Source: Antennarius striatus (lineage: Eukaryota > Chordata > Actinopteri > Lophiiformes > Antennariidae). Taken from it: a DNA stretch of 64,000 nt. Location: contig NC_090785.1 in the NCBI RefSeq assembly GCF_040054535.1, forward strand, positions 16,246,001 through 16,310,000. The letters run 5' to 3'. Positions within the stretch are counted from its first letter, which is position 1, and every line of letters begins with the position of its first letter. Of this stretch, positions 37,045 to 49,175 are shown piece by piece. Position numbers and translations under genes: made by a program. Under the pieces are notes generated by a model. It saw nothing but the letters and a program-made list of their open reading frames with translations. It was not told where the DNA came from and ran no database searches.

Positions 37045-37150
37045 CGCCCTAACAGCTGGTTGTTTTGGTCCTGCGTGCCGCAACTTTCTCCGTCATCTGG
37101 ATGCAGAACAAATGGAACTCCTGTGTCATTGTCCCTGGGGTCCGAGAATG

Positions 37151-37158
37151 CTGATTGG
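37151..37158 (-). promoter_or_regulatory. CCAAT box between the wnt8a copies
   Basis: CCAATCAG on the minus strand (an NF-Y consensus), 107 nt upstream of the start codon of the downstream copy and inside the 553-nt intergenic gap. No TATA box was evident. It suggests that the downstream copy can be transcribed from its own promoter. Confidence 0.5.
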
Positions 37159-37325
37159 TTGGCGAATTGAGGAAACGCCTCATTGCGAACTTTAAAGAAT
37201 TCTATTCGCCGAAAGTTTATTTATTTCCCAAGAACGTATGACACTCGACGCTTATACACAAACAACACATGCCGGTAATTATAATCGGAAAAATCGGACT
37301 GAGTTGCACTTATTGTAGAAAAATA

Positions 37326-37331
37326 TTTATT
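37326..37331 (-). terminator. Candidate poly(A) signal, upstream wnt8a copy
   Basis: AATAAA on the minus strand, 267 nt after the stop of the upstream copy and before the downstream copy starts. If used, the two genes give separate messages; if read through, a two-ORF transcript results. Confidence 0.45.
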
Positions 37332-37597
37332 AGGTTACCGTTTTAGTTTCAAAATACAGAAAAAATATCCGAGACAGATTTCACGACATAAGACAAACTT
37401 GAAAACGAGAATTCGGTCCTTCGCCACAAAATTTGATGTAGGAACAGAATCAAGTCAAAAAGATAAAGTGCATCAAAAACTTAATATGTTATAGCTCAGA
37501 ATGAAAATAGTACTGTTATGCACAACAATGCTCATCGATGTCCCCATTGTTTCATTTCGTTCAAAGAGAGGATGTTGACTCAATGCAACAAATGCCT

Positions 37598-39322
37598 TCA
37601 GGGCCGGTGTGCCCGCGCTCTGTGCCTCACGTTATTATTCAGGTTTCTTCCACTTTTTTTACGTGCACAGTAATATTTTGTTACAATTTGCTTACACTTG
37701 TCACACTTTACTGTGCAGCACCAGTGGAATTTGCAGTTGCAGCTACTAACAACCTCAATGCGCTTTGCCACCACTTTGAGTCCACATTCAGCGCACAGCC
37801 GACGGCAGCTCTTCCTCTCCGACTGGGACATGTTTTTGTTACCCTTCAGACACTCTCGCCCCTCCGTGCCCTGGAATTCGAGGCTCTGGTTCTTGACGCA
37901 ATAATCCGGGGAGTCCTCCAGGTAAACCAGCTCCGTCCGAGAGATGCTTCTGAAAGTGTTCGCAATGGCTCCTCTGTTGTCCGCGCTGTTTCCAACCCTC
38001 GCAGGCTTCTTATCCAGCTCCAATTTCTTTGCTTGATTGTACTTCATTTTCAGGTAGTTGCCCACTTCTCTGAAGTCGGCCAGCTGCATCCAGCAGGTTT
38101 GGATGGTGCAGCTCCCGGACACTCCGTGACACTTACAGGCTCTCCTCATAGTAGCTTTGATTGCCTGTCAAAAGAGTGAGGGTTAAGTTCTATATGCGTA
38201 AATGTAGAAAAAACAAACCTTGACTGCATTAATAATAAAACTATATCTTACCAGTCGACCCGCCTCGTTGTTATGCAGGTTCACTGCAGCGCGTGAGTCA
38301 TGGCCACCTTCCAGCGCATCCACAAACTGTTTTGAGATCTTCTCTCCAAACGCCACATTATCGCTACAGCCTCCCCAAATCCATCCTCTACCACCTATGG
38401 AGTCAAACTTGCAACTTATTAAAATTCAGGTCGTGTCTAATCAATTTGTGAATCTATAGAGTGGAAACACACCTGTCTGTCCAATCCTGGAGTCATCACA
38501 CCCACAGTTGTCGAAGTCTCCCATACTACAGTTCTTGGTTAGCGTATACATCACTCCAGCCGCGCTGATGGCATGGACAAAAGATGTCTCCTTTGTAGCT
38601 AAGATAAGAAACAAATACTTTTAAATGCAATTTGGGAACAAAATGTGCAATAGCATCGCTCAAATTCAGTGCGTAAACCGTGCGTAATATCACACCTTGT
38701 GCGTAAAAGGATAACGGGTACGCCGGAAACTTTATCAACATCTTTCACTTCAGGTTTGTGTACAATGTCCATGTAGACTGGCGCACAACTAGCCCAAGCA
38801 TTGTTCTTTTAAATTAAGTGTAGCCCGTCATTATTCTTTGCCGCATGCCATCGTCTAACCTCTTCGAAGGCCATTGTGCGTAGATAATTGAAGCGTGTTT
38901 TCTGGACAGTTCCACTTCTCCCACGCAAACTGGTGTTTGCACTCTTGTATTCCACCCCGTGCACCCATCTGCACACTGCTGGCATAGGTCAGAAACGCCT
39001 TGGCAGGGAAGGGTTTTAGTTGAATTTAACTGCCATAATTCCATTTTAATAAACAGCACGATATTACATTTAATTTAGTATGATCATAGATCAGTCAAAA
39101 AGCTTTTACCTTAGGTCCAGTCATAAGGAAATTGTTCACCGACCTATGCAAAGCCAATGAAAAAGCCACGTTAATCCAAAAATCAGTGCCACTAGCATTT
39201 ACGCAAAACTAGTCATTTTTAAAACAAGGTCTCCGAAAATATGCGACATACCAAGTTGATGCACGGTGGACATAACAGCACATGGATATAGCCATGAGTC
39301 TAAGGAGATACAAGCATCCCAT
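37598..39322 (-). CDS. wnt8a: Wnt8a, upstream tandem copy, intact
   Basis: Six exons: 39322-39252, 39143-39110, 38998-38860, 38598-38473, 38394-38252 and 38164-37598, all with GT-AG ends and matching phases, giving 359 residues, normal for Wnt8a. A signal peptide ([22 protein letters not shown]) leads into [17 protein letters not shown]. Conserved blocks are [57 protein letters not shown], and [10 protein letters not shown] with Ser187 at the palmitoleoylation position known from Xenopus Wnt8. The C-terminal Cys-rich thumb is [16 protein letters not shown]. Secreted canonical Wnt ligand; in fish embryos it ventralises mesoderm and posteriorises neural tissue (established knowledge). A TATA box and palindromes lie directly upstream. 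Intron positions are identical to those of the downstream copy, showing tandem duplication. Confidence 0.95.
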
Positions 39323-39420
39323 GGCAGCTGTGTTCTGAATGGAAGCCTTTTCACATATATCCCAAGCGGTGAGTGCCAGCAGACAGCGGAACAACTGATC
39401 CCGGACGCAATTGTGGGGAT

Positions 39421-39429
39421 ACTTATATG
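39421..39429 (-). promoter_or_regulatory. TATA box of the upstream wnt8a copy
   Basis: CATATAAGT on the minus strand, about 100 nt upstream of the start codon, which places the transcription start near 39390-39400 and gives a 5' leader of roughly 70 nt. It directly abuts the palindromes at 39434-39513. Confidence 0.6.
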
Positions 39430-39433
39430 TTCG

Positions 39434-39473
39434 TGTACCCCTTGATTGACAGATTTGTCAATCAAGGGGTACA
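39434..39473. promoter_or_regulatory. Perfect palindrome with inverted TGATTGACA sites
   Basis: 18-bp arms (39434-39451 and 39456-39473) around the 4-nt spacer GATT. Each arm carries TGATTGACA, the core of the TGATTGACAG site bound by PBX with PREP/MEIS (TALE) factors; the left arm has the full decamer at 39443-39452. The palindrome begins 5 nt upstream of the wnt8a TATA box. TALE proteins are maternally supplied in zebrafish and bind such decamers near early genes (established knowledge). Function here is inference. Confidence 0.7.
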
Positions 39474-39513
39474 GTTGAAGCAGTTTCACGGTTCACTGTG
39501 AAACTGCTTCAAC
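39474..39513. repeat. Second perfect palindrome, abutting the first
   Basis: GTTGAAGCAGTTTCAC (39474-39489), an 8-nt spacer, and GTGAAACTGCTTCAAC (39498-39513). There is no base between it and the first palindrome. No binding motif was recognised with confidence. Together they form an 80-bp double foldback in the proximal promoter. Confidence 0.9.
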
Positions 39514-40616
39514 CTCGACATTCATACCGCGTCTTGTAGGCGAGGAGCCGTCGGAGCATCGCTGCACTTCAAAGACAGACGGATAAACAACCCGTCATTC
39601 ATTCACCTGTTGTTCCCAGGCTGTAATCCTGAAACTCTTTCCCCTGGACCGATGGATAACTAACGACTTTAATCTATATATATATCATAAGCAGGACGGT
39701 TACGACAAATAAAGTAATGTTAATAAGAACTATTAGTAACTTTTTTAAATTTTAAACCAAGGTAAAATGACAGTAATCTCAAAAAGCCTCAATTTACTGT
39801 TGATATTGTGAATATTTCAGTGATTTTTAGTTAACTATTTAAACCGAAACACTTGAAGTGCACTGAAGTTAGGAACTCTATAAATTCTTAAATCACAACA
39901 CTGAAATACAGAAATACTTCATTAAATACCCGTAATTCCTCCGGAGTGCAGTTGGAAACATTTGGGAAATGGCACCAGCGTCCCAGTGGGAAAGACAGCG
40001 AATACAGAGTCATAAAGTCTTTCAGGAGCTGATGGTATAGTCATGTAAATACTTCCTCACACATCGGCGACATTGGCATGGTCGTGATAATAGGATAATA
40101 GATGTTTCTCTGGGAAACAACTTGGTGTGAAAACAGTCTGGAATTTACAAGAGTACGGTCAAACAAATACACGTTTTTTTAAAAAAAAATTCTGTTTTAT
40201 CCATAAATTGTCAGTGTGAATATCGCACGTTACTGTTCGACAGGTGGTGGATTTGACTTTTTTTTGCAAATCCTGAAATAGATTTAAATCACATTGATTA
40301 CACCTTCTAGAAACCTGGGATGATCCAGAGGTCTTCTATCGATGACCTTTCAGAGTCCGAAATAGTCCACAGGCTTCTTTCCACCTTCTGTCATTATATA
40401 GACAGCGATGGTTGAATGACGGATACGTTACTAAATTGCTGCATAACAATATAGTTGCATAATTAAATCGCTTTGCACTTGTCAAATCCCCGTTAAACCA
40501 CGCGTTTTTTTTTTACAAAAAAAGAACGCCACAAATAACGTGTACGTGTAATATATTTTAAAATATAATAATACTACTCGTACGAATATCAATAATTATG
40601 ATTTGAGATGATGACG

Positions 40617-40635
40617 ATGATACTACTACTACTAT

Positions 40636-40729
<94 letters not shown>
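40617..40729. repeat. (ACT)n then (AAT)n microsatellite
   Basis: About 80 bp of ACT/TAC units pass into about 30 bp of AAT/ATA units. Poly-Leu, Val and Ile frames are artefacts. Confidence 0.97.
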
Positions 40730-40730
<1 letters not shown>

Positions 40731-41324
40731 GTTTTGCGTCAACAACTTTGTTTCTTCTATAAAACCGCATCATGTTTATTCGAGCCCAGCGACACAATTT
40801 GCAAATGAGGAACAGCAGGTTCAGCACCTTTGAATGGCGCTGGGTTTAGAATAACATTAAGTAAAGAGGCGCGTTAATTAAATAGTTGGAACACACATTT
40901 CAGACACATTAGTCCAATCAGTGACTTGATTTACGGCGGTGCCAAGGTGAGAGAACTGGACCAGTGACGGCTCTGGAGGTGCCGGGTTTAACAGGCGGAG
41001 GACGGATGGCAGGACCGGTGACGCCAAACAGATACCAGTCAGACGGAGACGGGCTCATTGCAGATCATTACTTCAGTAACATGCTGTTGTGAAATTAAAG
41101 AATAATACGTAATAAATAGCTATTAGGCCAAAAGGAAGCTGTCATTATTACAACATTTCAGAAAAAGTAATGCAACAATCTAAATTTAAAGTTGACATCG
41201 TTGTTATATGATTTCGTTATTCAATCCTCAATGATTATTATAAATATATTTAATACATTTGTAATTTTTTTTTTAATTCTGTCGAAGCACAATCTTTTTT
41301 CGGACCAATTTTTGTTTAATACTT

Positions 41325-41422
41325 TATCCCGCCCCCTTTCTCCGTCATCCAATCAAATTCCTCAGTGTCGAGCTGACTCAGCAGCTGCCATGCTGGATGC
41401 GTGGAGGAAACTGATCAGGTAG
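41325..41422 (+). promoter_or_regulatory. Candidate promoter / first exon
   Basis: In 100 bp, GC-rich against AT-rich surroundings, are a CCGCCCCC GC-box-like run, a CCAATCA box, GCTGACTCAGCA (close to the MAF/NFE2 element), an ATG in a fair context, and a donor-like ATCAG/GTAGAG after 27 codon bases. The grouping resembles a promoter with a short first exon. No following exon was recognised, so the gene is unknown and the call is tentative. Confidence 0.3.
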
Positions 41423-43273
41423 AGCTCTTGTGGCACCAAACAGAAATCCGCAACACGCGTTATGTCCTCCTGTGTTCAATTATTGACAGCGCTTTTCAAT
41501 TTCATCAAATAATTAAAAATAGGTCCCGGTTCAGTGCCAGGCTTTATTAACTCATTATTTTGCGCTCTATCAGTATTTCTTATACCATTATTTTAATAAT
41601 AAACAATTAAAAGAAACAGGTAATTTCCAAGATTCCAAGAGCAAAGTCATCAACATCTTTAAAGCATTCTAAAGCCAAAGGTAAAACTATATTAATCGAA
41701 CAGGCTGGAGTTAGAGGACCGTTTTACAAGAGTATTCATTCACTCACTTCTCTATAATGGATCAATGATGTTTTCCAGATACTTTCCTGTCCATTAATGA
41801 AACGCAAATGGTTACAGTCTAATACCAAGCTATCATGAAACACTCAAAGCTTTCTGTTATATTTTGACTGTTAAAAACAGGGTAATACAGTATATACTAT
41901 TCATGTATAGATTAAAGGTCTGAGATCCATTATAAGAGGTACTGAGCTTCTCTTACCCTTCTGTAGCATTAATTATATACTGAAAAAAGTCAGTTATGAA
42001 TATTTATAAAATTGCAAGTCATGCAATGACGTGGCAATCTTTATTCTGACATACAGTACGCATGGAAGCAGTACACAACACCTTGATTCATAGTCAATAT
42101 TGTACTCATAGTCAGGTCACAATCATACTCAAGTTAATATGATGCGTCATCATACTTCACTGCATACTTTACCCATACTGCAATTACTCCTCTGCACTTT
42201 TAGCATTTTCATGTGTTTAGATATTATCACAGATCTGAATGTCTGGAATTAATTTATGACAAAACTTTTATTTCATTAATGATTGTTAACTCTCCAAGCT
42301 GAGTTTCAGGAGGTCATGGGTCCATATTTGTGTGTCTGTTTTCATATTTCAAACAATTTCCACAGGGATGGATCTTGTGCAAAAAAGAACAGCCTCTTTT
42401 GAATATTATGGAAAAATGAAGTTATACACAATCAGCGAGTTAAAAGAAAAATACTCTGGTAATGACAAGTTATTTATTATGTGCAAATGGTTCCAGATTT
42501 AAGATAAAAAATTCTGAAACTTAATCTGGACGTGGGAGATTGAAATAAAATAGTCCAGGCATTATGCAGTAACAGAGAGCAAGAGAGACACAAAACCACC
42601 TCCACTGCATGGCTGAGTTGAGTGTCTGGGTAACCATGTGCTGCCCACGAGGGACAGAGGCTGGCACAGCCCAGCATTAGAGGACAGAGAGGCTTTGGCC
42701 TCTTATTAGTTATACCAGACTAGTTTGAAACATGTTGAGGCTGTTAACAGGGAAGAATGAAATACATCAAAAAGGATCTAGTTTGAAAATATATTATTTA
42801 GTTCTGCATCTAGTTTCTTATTGCATTTAGTTTTCTGTAGTACGTGGTAATGTGTTTATTAGCAGCCACTTAGAGGCTATAAAGTTACAACATGTGTCAC
42901 CAACCCTGATTCTTAACTGATGCTTTCAGTGAATTGTACCTACATATGACTTTCGTGTGGCATGAATTTCGTACATAAGTCTGTGATGACACCAACGAGT
43001 CATGTTTGAAGTTTAAATTTTATACATACTGAAGGTATGGGTTGGAGTATAAAAATATAGATGAGGTTTGAATTATGTAACTGGGTAGCACAATACTTTA
43101 TTTACATTTGCAAGCAGTCCATGCTCATAATTATCTGTGCATTTACTCCATGACCATACACCATCAGTCCATTCCTCATGTGTTAAAGAAATGTCCACAG
43201 AGACAGAAAGCAGCCCAATGTCCTCAGGTCTGACTGGTTCATTCATATTTATTTCATAAAGAAAAGTAAAAAG

Positions 43274-43279
43274 TTTATT
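43274..43279 (-). terminator. Candidate poly(A) signal of beta-thymosin
   Basis: AATAAA on the minus strand, about 370 nt beyond the stop codon; a second lies near 43248. Assigned by position only. Confidence 0.4.
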
Positions 43280-43647
43280 AAGAAATCATCCCAAATGATT
43301 GGACATCCACTGCTTCAATAGAACCCTCCCACCCCCACGCACATCTCCTTCTCCTATAGCCTGGATGCCTACCTATCTCTCTGATTGACATCTTCACATC
43401 ATCTCCAGTTTGGCAATATTAGAGACATGTTAGTCATAGACTACCAGTCTAAGATAGGCACCCATGCTAAAGGATTTGTCCCCCAAGCAATGAAAAAAAT
43501 CCCCATATTAGGGGATGTACTCTTACGGCACCCCAGGGAGGCCCAAATAACCCTTATCTGAAGACAACAAGACCAAAATACTGTGATAATTAAAAGAAAG
43601 TGCTTTTTGCTGTGGCATCTCTGCTTATGTCCTTCTTGTGCTCAGAA

Positions 43648-44085
<438 letters not shown>

Positions 44086-45073
44086 TCATGACATAATAGA
44101 TTGTATAGTTATGCTGTATTACGCTATTACCAAAGAGCAAAGCTTGATGTGTAATGAAGTGAGGCAGCTGAAGTCTTAAAAGGCTTCGTCTGCATTTGAA
44201 ATAAATGACTGCATTTAAAGGGAGTGGCTACATGCGTGGCTCAGACACTTGCACACCAGTGAGTGGTGGCTGCCTCCCACGCATACTTGTCTTGATATTC
44301 TGCTCTCCGACATGCCTATGGAGTGAGCATGTGCCTATTTTATTTTTACCCAGCTGTCCGTTCTTCCCTTTGTCTCTTGGTTTCCCTCCTAGAGGCTGAG
44401 GTCTTTGTTCTCTTCCTCTGCCTCTTTTCTCTCTCTCTCTCCCACCCCTGCAGCTGGTGGATGTGGGATCCACTGCAGTTATATCTGACTGAACTAGCCT
44501 CAGGTCTGACAAATCTTCCTCACACAGTCTGGCCCAGTCACGGCTATTTGAACCACTGCTCTGTCGGAGACTGCTGTGGAAATGTGACAAGCCCACTAGC
44601 CTGCAGCCAGTCATTTGCAAACCATGCTACTGTAAAATTATTTTTGCTGATCTGAATTTAAGCAAGGCCTAGCAGAAACGGTTTGCTATAGAAATAGACA
44701 TGCTGGGAACATGATCAGGATGATAGTTATTTCGGTTTCTTGAAAAGAGTCATGGTGAGTCACATCTCCCTTACCCTCAGCTGCAGAGGGTTTCTATAAC
44801 CAAGCGTGCAAGGTGTTGCTATTAACACCCAACATCATCTCTCTTTTTTTCATTTAAACATTTGCTCTTTTGTCCCATCATCATTACCATCACCATCTTC
44901 ATTGTCAGCATTGCTCTTTTGCATCGTTTCACAGCTGCCATCAGCAACTAGCTTCTCCTCATTCAGCCACACCCCAATCCTTTGTTTGATTTGAGCAAAA
45001 CAGAACCAGAGAAGGAGAAACACCAACACAGAGAGATAAAGACCACACCAAACGAGAGATGGTTCATTCTTAC

Positions 45074-45190
45074 CGGGGTTGCACAGCAGTAGGCTTAAAT
45101 CTACCAGCGAAGAGAGTAAAGAAGGAGAAAGGAGAGTGATGCGGAAGCTGAGAGAATCTGCCGGTGTGAGCACGCCTGCCTGCATCCAGG
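45074..45190 (-). other. tmsb: Likely non-coding first exon of beta-thymosin
   Basis: Minus-strand sequence ending CTGTGCAACCCCG with the strong donor GTAAGAATG, 1.06 kb upstream of the coding exon acceptor, matches the usual layout of beta-thymosin genes with a non-coding exon 1. The 5' limit is a guess; the GA-rich tract at 45203-45242 lies just upstream of it. Confidence 0.45.
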
Positions 45191-45202
45191 GTGTGGGTAT
45201 AA

Positions 45203-45242
45203 GAGGGAGGGAGGGGAGAGAGAGAGGGAGAGGGTAGAGAGA
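45203..45242. repeat. GA-rich purine tract
   Basis: Imperfect GAGG/GAGA units, located where the core promoter of the beta-thymosin gene would be expected. GA/CT tracts can bind GAGA-type factors, but no specific claim is made. Confidence 0.7.
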
Positions 45243-47379
45243 GGATGACTGAGAGGCTGGTCAGCCTTCGTCATCATCACCAGCATTAATGTTCTCAAGG
45301 GGAAAGACTAGAAAAAACCAATCTCTGATAAGAAACTAAATTATTCAGTCAATACACTGTGTGTCTTATAGATTGTGTTATTGTGTGTTTTTGATGACTA
45401 GGCAGATACACAAAGGAGAGCAGGAAGAGGGTATCATCTACTTCCATAGCTGATGTTAAAGGTCTCTTTGAGGTTGGATATGTACCTCAGAGGTGCTTCT
45501 ATCCTGCTGTAATAATCACGACATACTTAGAATCAATCAGACTTATTAAAATTTCAAAAATGCAAATCATGTAATGACCTGATAATCTTTGTTTTGACTT
45601 ACATATTTAAGCGGCACACAGCACAGTAATGTGAAGGACTCATACGTCCAGTCATAACAGCCTGCTGCAGTCTATATGCACTGTGATGGCCCGTCTTTAC
45701 TTCTATCATTATTACATGTTTGGATCTCGTTAAAAAATTGAATATAGGCAGGCTTCCCTTAAACCTTCTTCCATTCCTCCTTCAGACATTTTAGAGAGGT
45801 GCTGCTGGTTCTGTGAACCCAGAGAAAGCTTCACATGGCCTGACTCTTGAACCTCCCGCTGCCCATATGTGGGGTACTGTGGAAGCACCCGGCCCCTTTA
45901 TGTGCTGTGGCAATCTCAATGAGGTTCTGCTTTAGCCTTTTCCCTGGAACTTTGGGTCTGTACTTTGCCTCTGACAAGACTGTGTTTGTGCTAATAGCTC
46001 TACCACACATGGTGGTAGTGCAGCCTTATCAGAGAGCACAGGCTCCATGTACTGTATGAGAGCAGCAGCATATGTGTGCGACCCTGCAGGGGTATGATGG
46101 CTACCATAGATGGTGAGGCAGTCTCTGAGGACAGGGTTCACTTTGGCAGTAACATTTCTCCCTTTGGCTCTCGGTTGAACAGTCCCTCCCTCTCCCCTGG
46201 AGCGGAGGGAAATCAGAGGCAGAGGGTCCCTTCTTGTTCTGTTGTGGAGCTCATTTTGTACATTTTGGGGGTTACTACCTAAGAAAGAATTTTATCAATG
46301 AAGATTTGTTCAATGTGCTCCTTAACATATATGGAAAATTATTTTGTGAAATACGTGCTTAATCTTAATAAAGTGGGTAAAAAATAAATATTTGCTTTTA
46401 TTGAGCTGGCTCTTCATGGGACATAACTGTTGATGAACTGTAGATTGATTAATAGGAAAATATTTATTTTGCTGTACAGTTTATTTTAACCTTTTTATTT
46501 AGAAAATAATTATGAAATGAAATGCAGCATACTGTTTGTAGTTAATTATTGACTTCTTACTAACTTCACATTAGAGGAACTGTTACTGTATGTTATGTAT
46601 AGCTGTGTCTCAAACTCATATGAGATTAGAGGACTTAAAGTAAATACCAAATTAAACAAATGAAACAAACTAAAAATACTTTGGGTAGGTTCATTTGCAC
46701 TTTTATTTGACATTCTGTTGACTAAATAATGAATTTATTTTAAAAAAAACAAACCCCAGAATATTCAAAGAATGACTATAATAAATATTAGCCCTACACA
46801 TAATCATACAGCATATTTCGTACTGGCACATTCTCCCACTTATTTTCCAACATTTTTCTGATAATGGTGTGCATCTGTTCTTATTTGAAAATCTCTTTAG
46901 CATCTTTTGAACATTTGTCATAGCCTTAATTTTGCGACTCATCCAGCAGCTCTCGATTACATCAGTTTCAATAAAACAATTATGTGTTGCACTCACGACC
47001 AACAGATTTCATAATGCTGACTTAAACTGCCCTGCTGATGATTCCTCTCAAATCTCCCCTGAGGTACATTTAGAGCCTGCTGAGGCAGCTGCTCAGAATG
47101 TCTATCCCAGAGAGGAAGCTCATCTCATTGTTGCATAGTGATGAGCCAAGATGACGTCAACCCTTCAAATAAAACACTGATGTAAGCAAGGGTATGTTGG
47201 GTTCTGGTAAACACCGCAGTCATAAAACCAGCTTCCTGGTTTAAAATGAGGTCATGACTTCCTCTGTAAAGAGGCTGCACCACCACCTAGTGGCGGAAGT
47301 TGGTCATTGTAGTGGCCATTTAATGGCCGTTGTATTTGGGAAATTTATGCATTTATTAAATTATCCATTTATAGATTTA
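45243..47379. other. Non-coding stretch
   Basis: No exon or repeat recognised with confidence. It lies on the far side of the beta-thymosin promoter. Confidence 0.5.
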
Positions 47380-47524
47380 TCCATCCTGGTTCTCTTTGGG
47401 AGTGATCAGGAAGGATAGGATCAGGAATGAGTACATCAGAGTGACAGCGCATGTTAGAGGTTTTGGAGATAAAGTCAGAGAGGCCAGACTGAGATGGTTT
47501 GGACATGTCCAGAGGAGAGATAGT
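47380..47524 (+). mobile_element. RTE-type LINE 3' fragment, left part
   Basis: 'AAGGATAGGATCAGGAATGA...' through 'AGACTGAGATGGTTTGGACA' is the conserved 3' coding end of fish RTE-type retrotransposons (the RARLRWFGHV-like motif of the C-terminus is visible in decayed form). It is interrupted at 47525 by a hAT element and resumes at 48388. Confidence 0.8.
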
Positions 47525-48387
47525 CAGTGACGTGCGGTGACGTTCATGGCTTGTGAGGCACTGATTTCATCATAATTAGATTAACAAAAATATGAACCTA
47601 CAATTTAGCTTATTCATCATTTAATTAACAACATTTTAAAGTAGAATTATTTACACATACAAACTAAAACACAATTAGCACGTTTGATTAAAAAAAAAAC
47701 CTTGTTTCCTACATGTTTGCTTATACGTTACGTTTGAAGTCCATAAAGGAAGTCCATGCGCTGCTCCTTCTGAACAAAAGCATCGAAAAAATTTGGAGTT
47801 GAGATATGTAAGGTAAGGCAGGCGGAAAACAAATCAGCATTTCCTCGGCTTAATCTCTGGGATCAGCAGCGCCCCCTACCATGAGGCAGGAGAACTATGT
47901 GCCTCACTTCATGCCTTTTCCATGAGGTTTCAGGACCACTCAACTAATGAAAGACGTTACACACATACAGTTGTTGACAAAAAAAACCCACTGTACATTA
48001 TTTACATTAGCGAAATTATGGGAATTTAGTTCGTAGAGCAAACGTTTTTGAACATTTTAATAGCGACATATAGAGAGATAGCATTACAGTCTCACTGTAT
48101 AGCATACCAGAAGAGCTAGTCGGGTCATTGCACAACCCATGGTGAGGCTCGGCTGGCTGGTGCCTCACCGCAGGTCTCTGCTCAGTATTTCAGTGGTAAA
48201 TGTGAAAATGTAGCCATTTTAAGTAAAAATAACCTAAAATTTGTGACGTTAAATGGAAAATAACTTTATAATACACATCACTGGATAAATATCACCATTT
48301 CATTTATTTCTTCCATTTTTCATTTTTTTCTTTCATCATTGCAAGTGAGACCGTGCCTCACCTGCCTCCCCTGACAACACGTCACTG
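47525..48387. mobile_element. Non-autonomous hAT element, 863 bp, with 8-bp TSD
   Basis: The ends are CAGTGACGTGCGGTGACG and the reverse complement of the right end, CAGTGACGTGTTGTCAGG, with the first ten bases identical. The flanks GAGATAGT (47517-47524) and GAGATAGT (48388-48395) form a perfect 8-bp target duplication, the hallmark of hAT. GTGAGGCAC words recur near both ends. No transposase frame is present. Insertion splits an RTE-type LINE. Confidence 0.92.
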
Positions 48388-48600
48388 GAGATAGTGAATA
48401 TATTGGTAGAAGGATGCTGAGTTTTGAACTGCCAGGCAGGAGGCCTAGAGGAAGACCAAAGAGGAGGTTTATGGATGCAGTGAAAGAGGATATGAGGGTA
48501 GTTGGCGTGAGAGAAGAGGATGCAGGAGACAGGGTTAGATGGAGGCAACTGATTTGCTGTGGCGACACCTGAAGGGAAAAGCCGAAAGGAAAAGAAGAAG
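48388..48600 (+). mobile_element. RTE-type LINE 3' fragment, right part
   Basis: It continues directly from 47524 once the hAT copy and one target duplication are removed, through 'GAAGACCAAAGAGGAGG' and 'GGAGGCAACTGATTTGCTGTGGCGACACCTGAAGGG', ending in the AAAAGCCGAAAGGAAAAGAAG tail typical of fish RTE. Confidence 0.85.
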
Positions 48601-48734
48601 CATTTATTAAATCAATGTGATTGATAAACATTCGAACATGCACTTAATATGAACATTTCATAATACAAATGCATTTCAAATGACTTCCATTCATTGATTC
48701 ATCGTCAAACCTGCTTTTTCTGTTGGTTTGGATG

Positions 48735-49025
48735 TACTGGAGCCTATCCCAGCCGACTGGGAGCGTAAGGCAAGGTACACTCCGAGGGCGACACCAGCGC
48801 ACACCCACATGTAGACATGGACAAACATGCACACACGCACACTTATAGACAATCTGGAAAGCTCAATCCTGAAGTGCATATTTTTGGAGATGGGAGGAAG
48901 CTGGATAACCTGGAGAGAACCCACACAGACACAGGGAGAACATGCAAAAACTGCACAGAGCGGGACTCGAACCGGGAGTTGCCTGTGTGGCAACAGCGCT
49001 ACCCACTGCACCATTGTGCCGCCCT
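48735..49025 (-). mobile_element. tRNA-derived SINE, second copy
   Basis: Same family and orientation as 7617-7956. On the minus strand the head starts AGGGCGGCACAATGGTGCAG, with a degenerate A box near 48995-49013 and a B box (GGTTCGAGTCC) at 48962-48972. The left limit is uncertain because the tail is degraded. Confidence 0.8.
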
Positions 49026-49048
49026 ATTATCTTATTTCTTGTTATTTC

Positions 49049-49175
49049 CTTGAATGTGCGCGTGTGTGTGTGCGTGTGTTCGCGTGAATGTGTGTGTTTG
49101 CTTGTATGTTTATGTGCGTGTGTTTGTGTGTGTGTGTGTGTGTGCTTGTGTGTGTGTGTGGGTGGGTGGGGGGTA
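49049..49175. repeat. TG-rich compound repeat
   Basis: Imperfect TG alternation with CG and TT interruptions, followed by a G-rich stretch (GGGTGGGTGGGGGG) at 49160-49172. Confidence 0.9.

Larger units (their letters stand above)
39514..43273. other. Intergenic region upstream of wnt8a
   Basis: No confirmed gene. AT-rich, with a (TA)n run near 39676-39686, the ACT/AAT microsatellite and one candidate promoter (both listed). As the 5' flank of wnt8a it is a likely place for early-embryo enhancers, which cannot be verified here. Confidence 0.5.

Noticed and set aside
40558-40827. Poly-Leu and poly-Val frames
   Set aside because: Translation of the ACT/AAT trinucleotide microsatellite.
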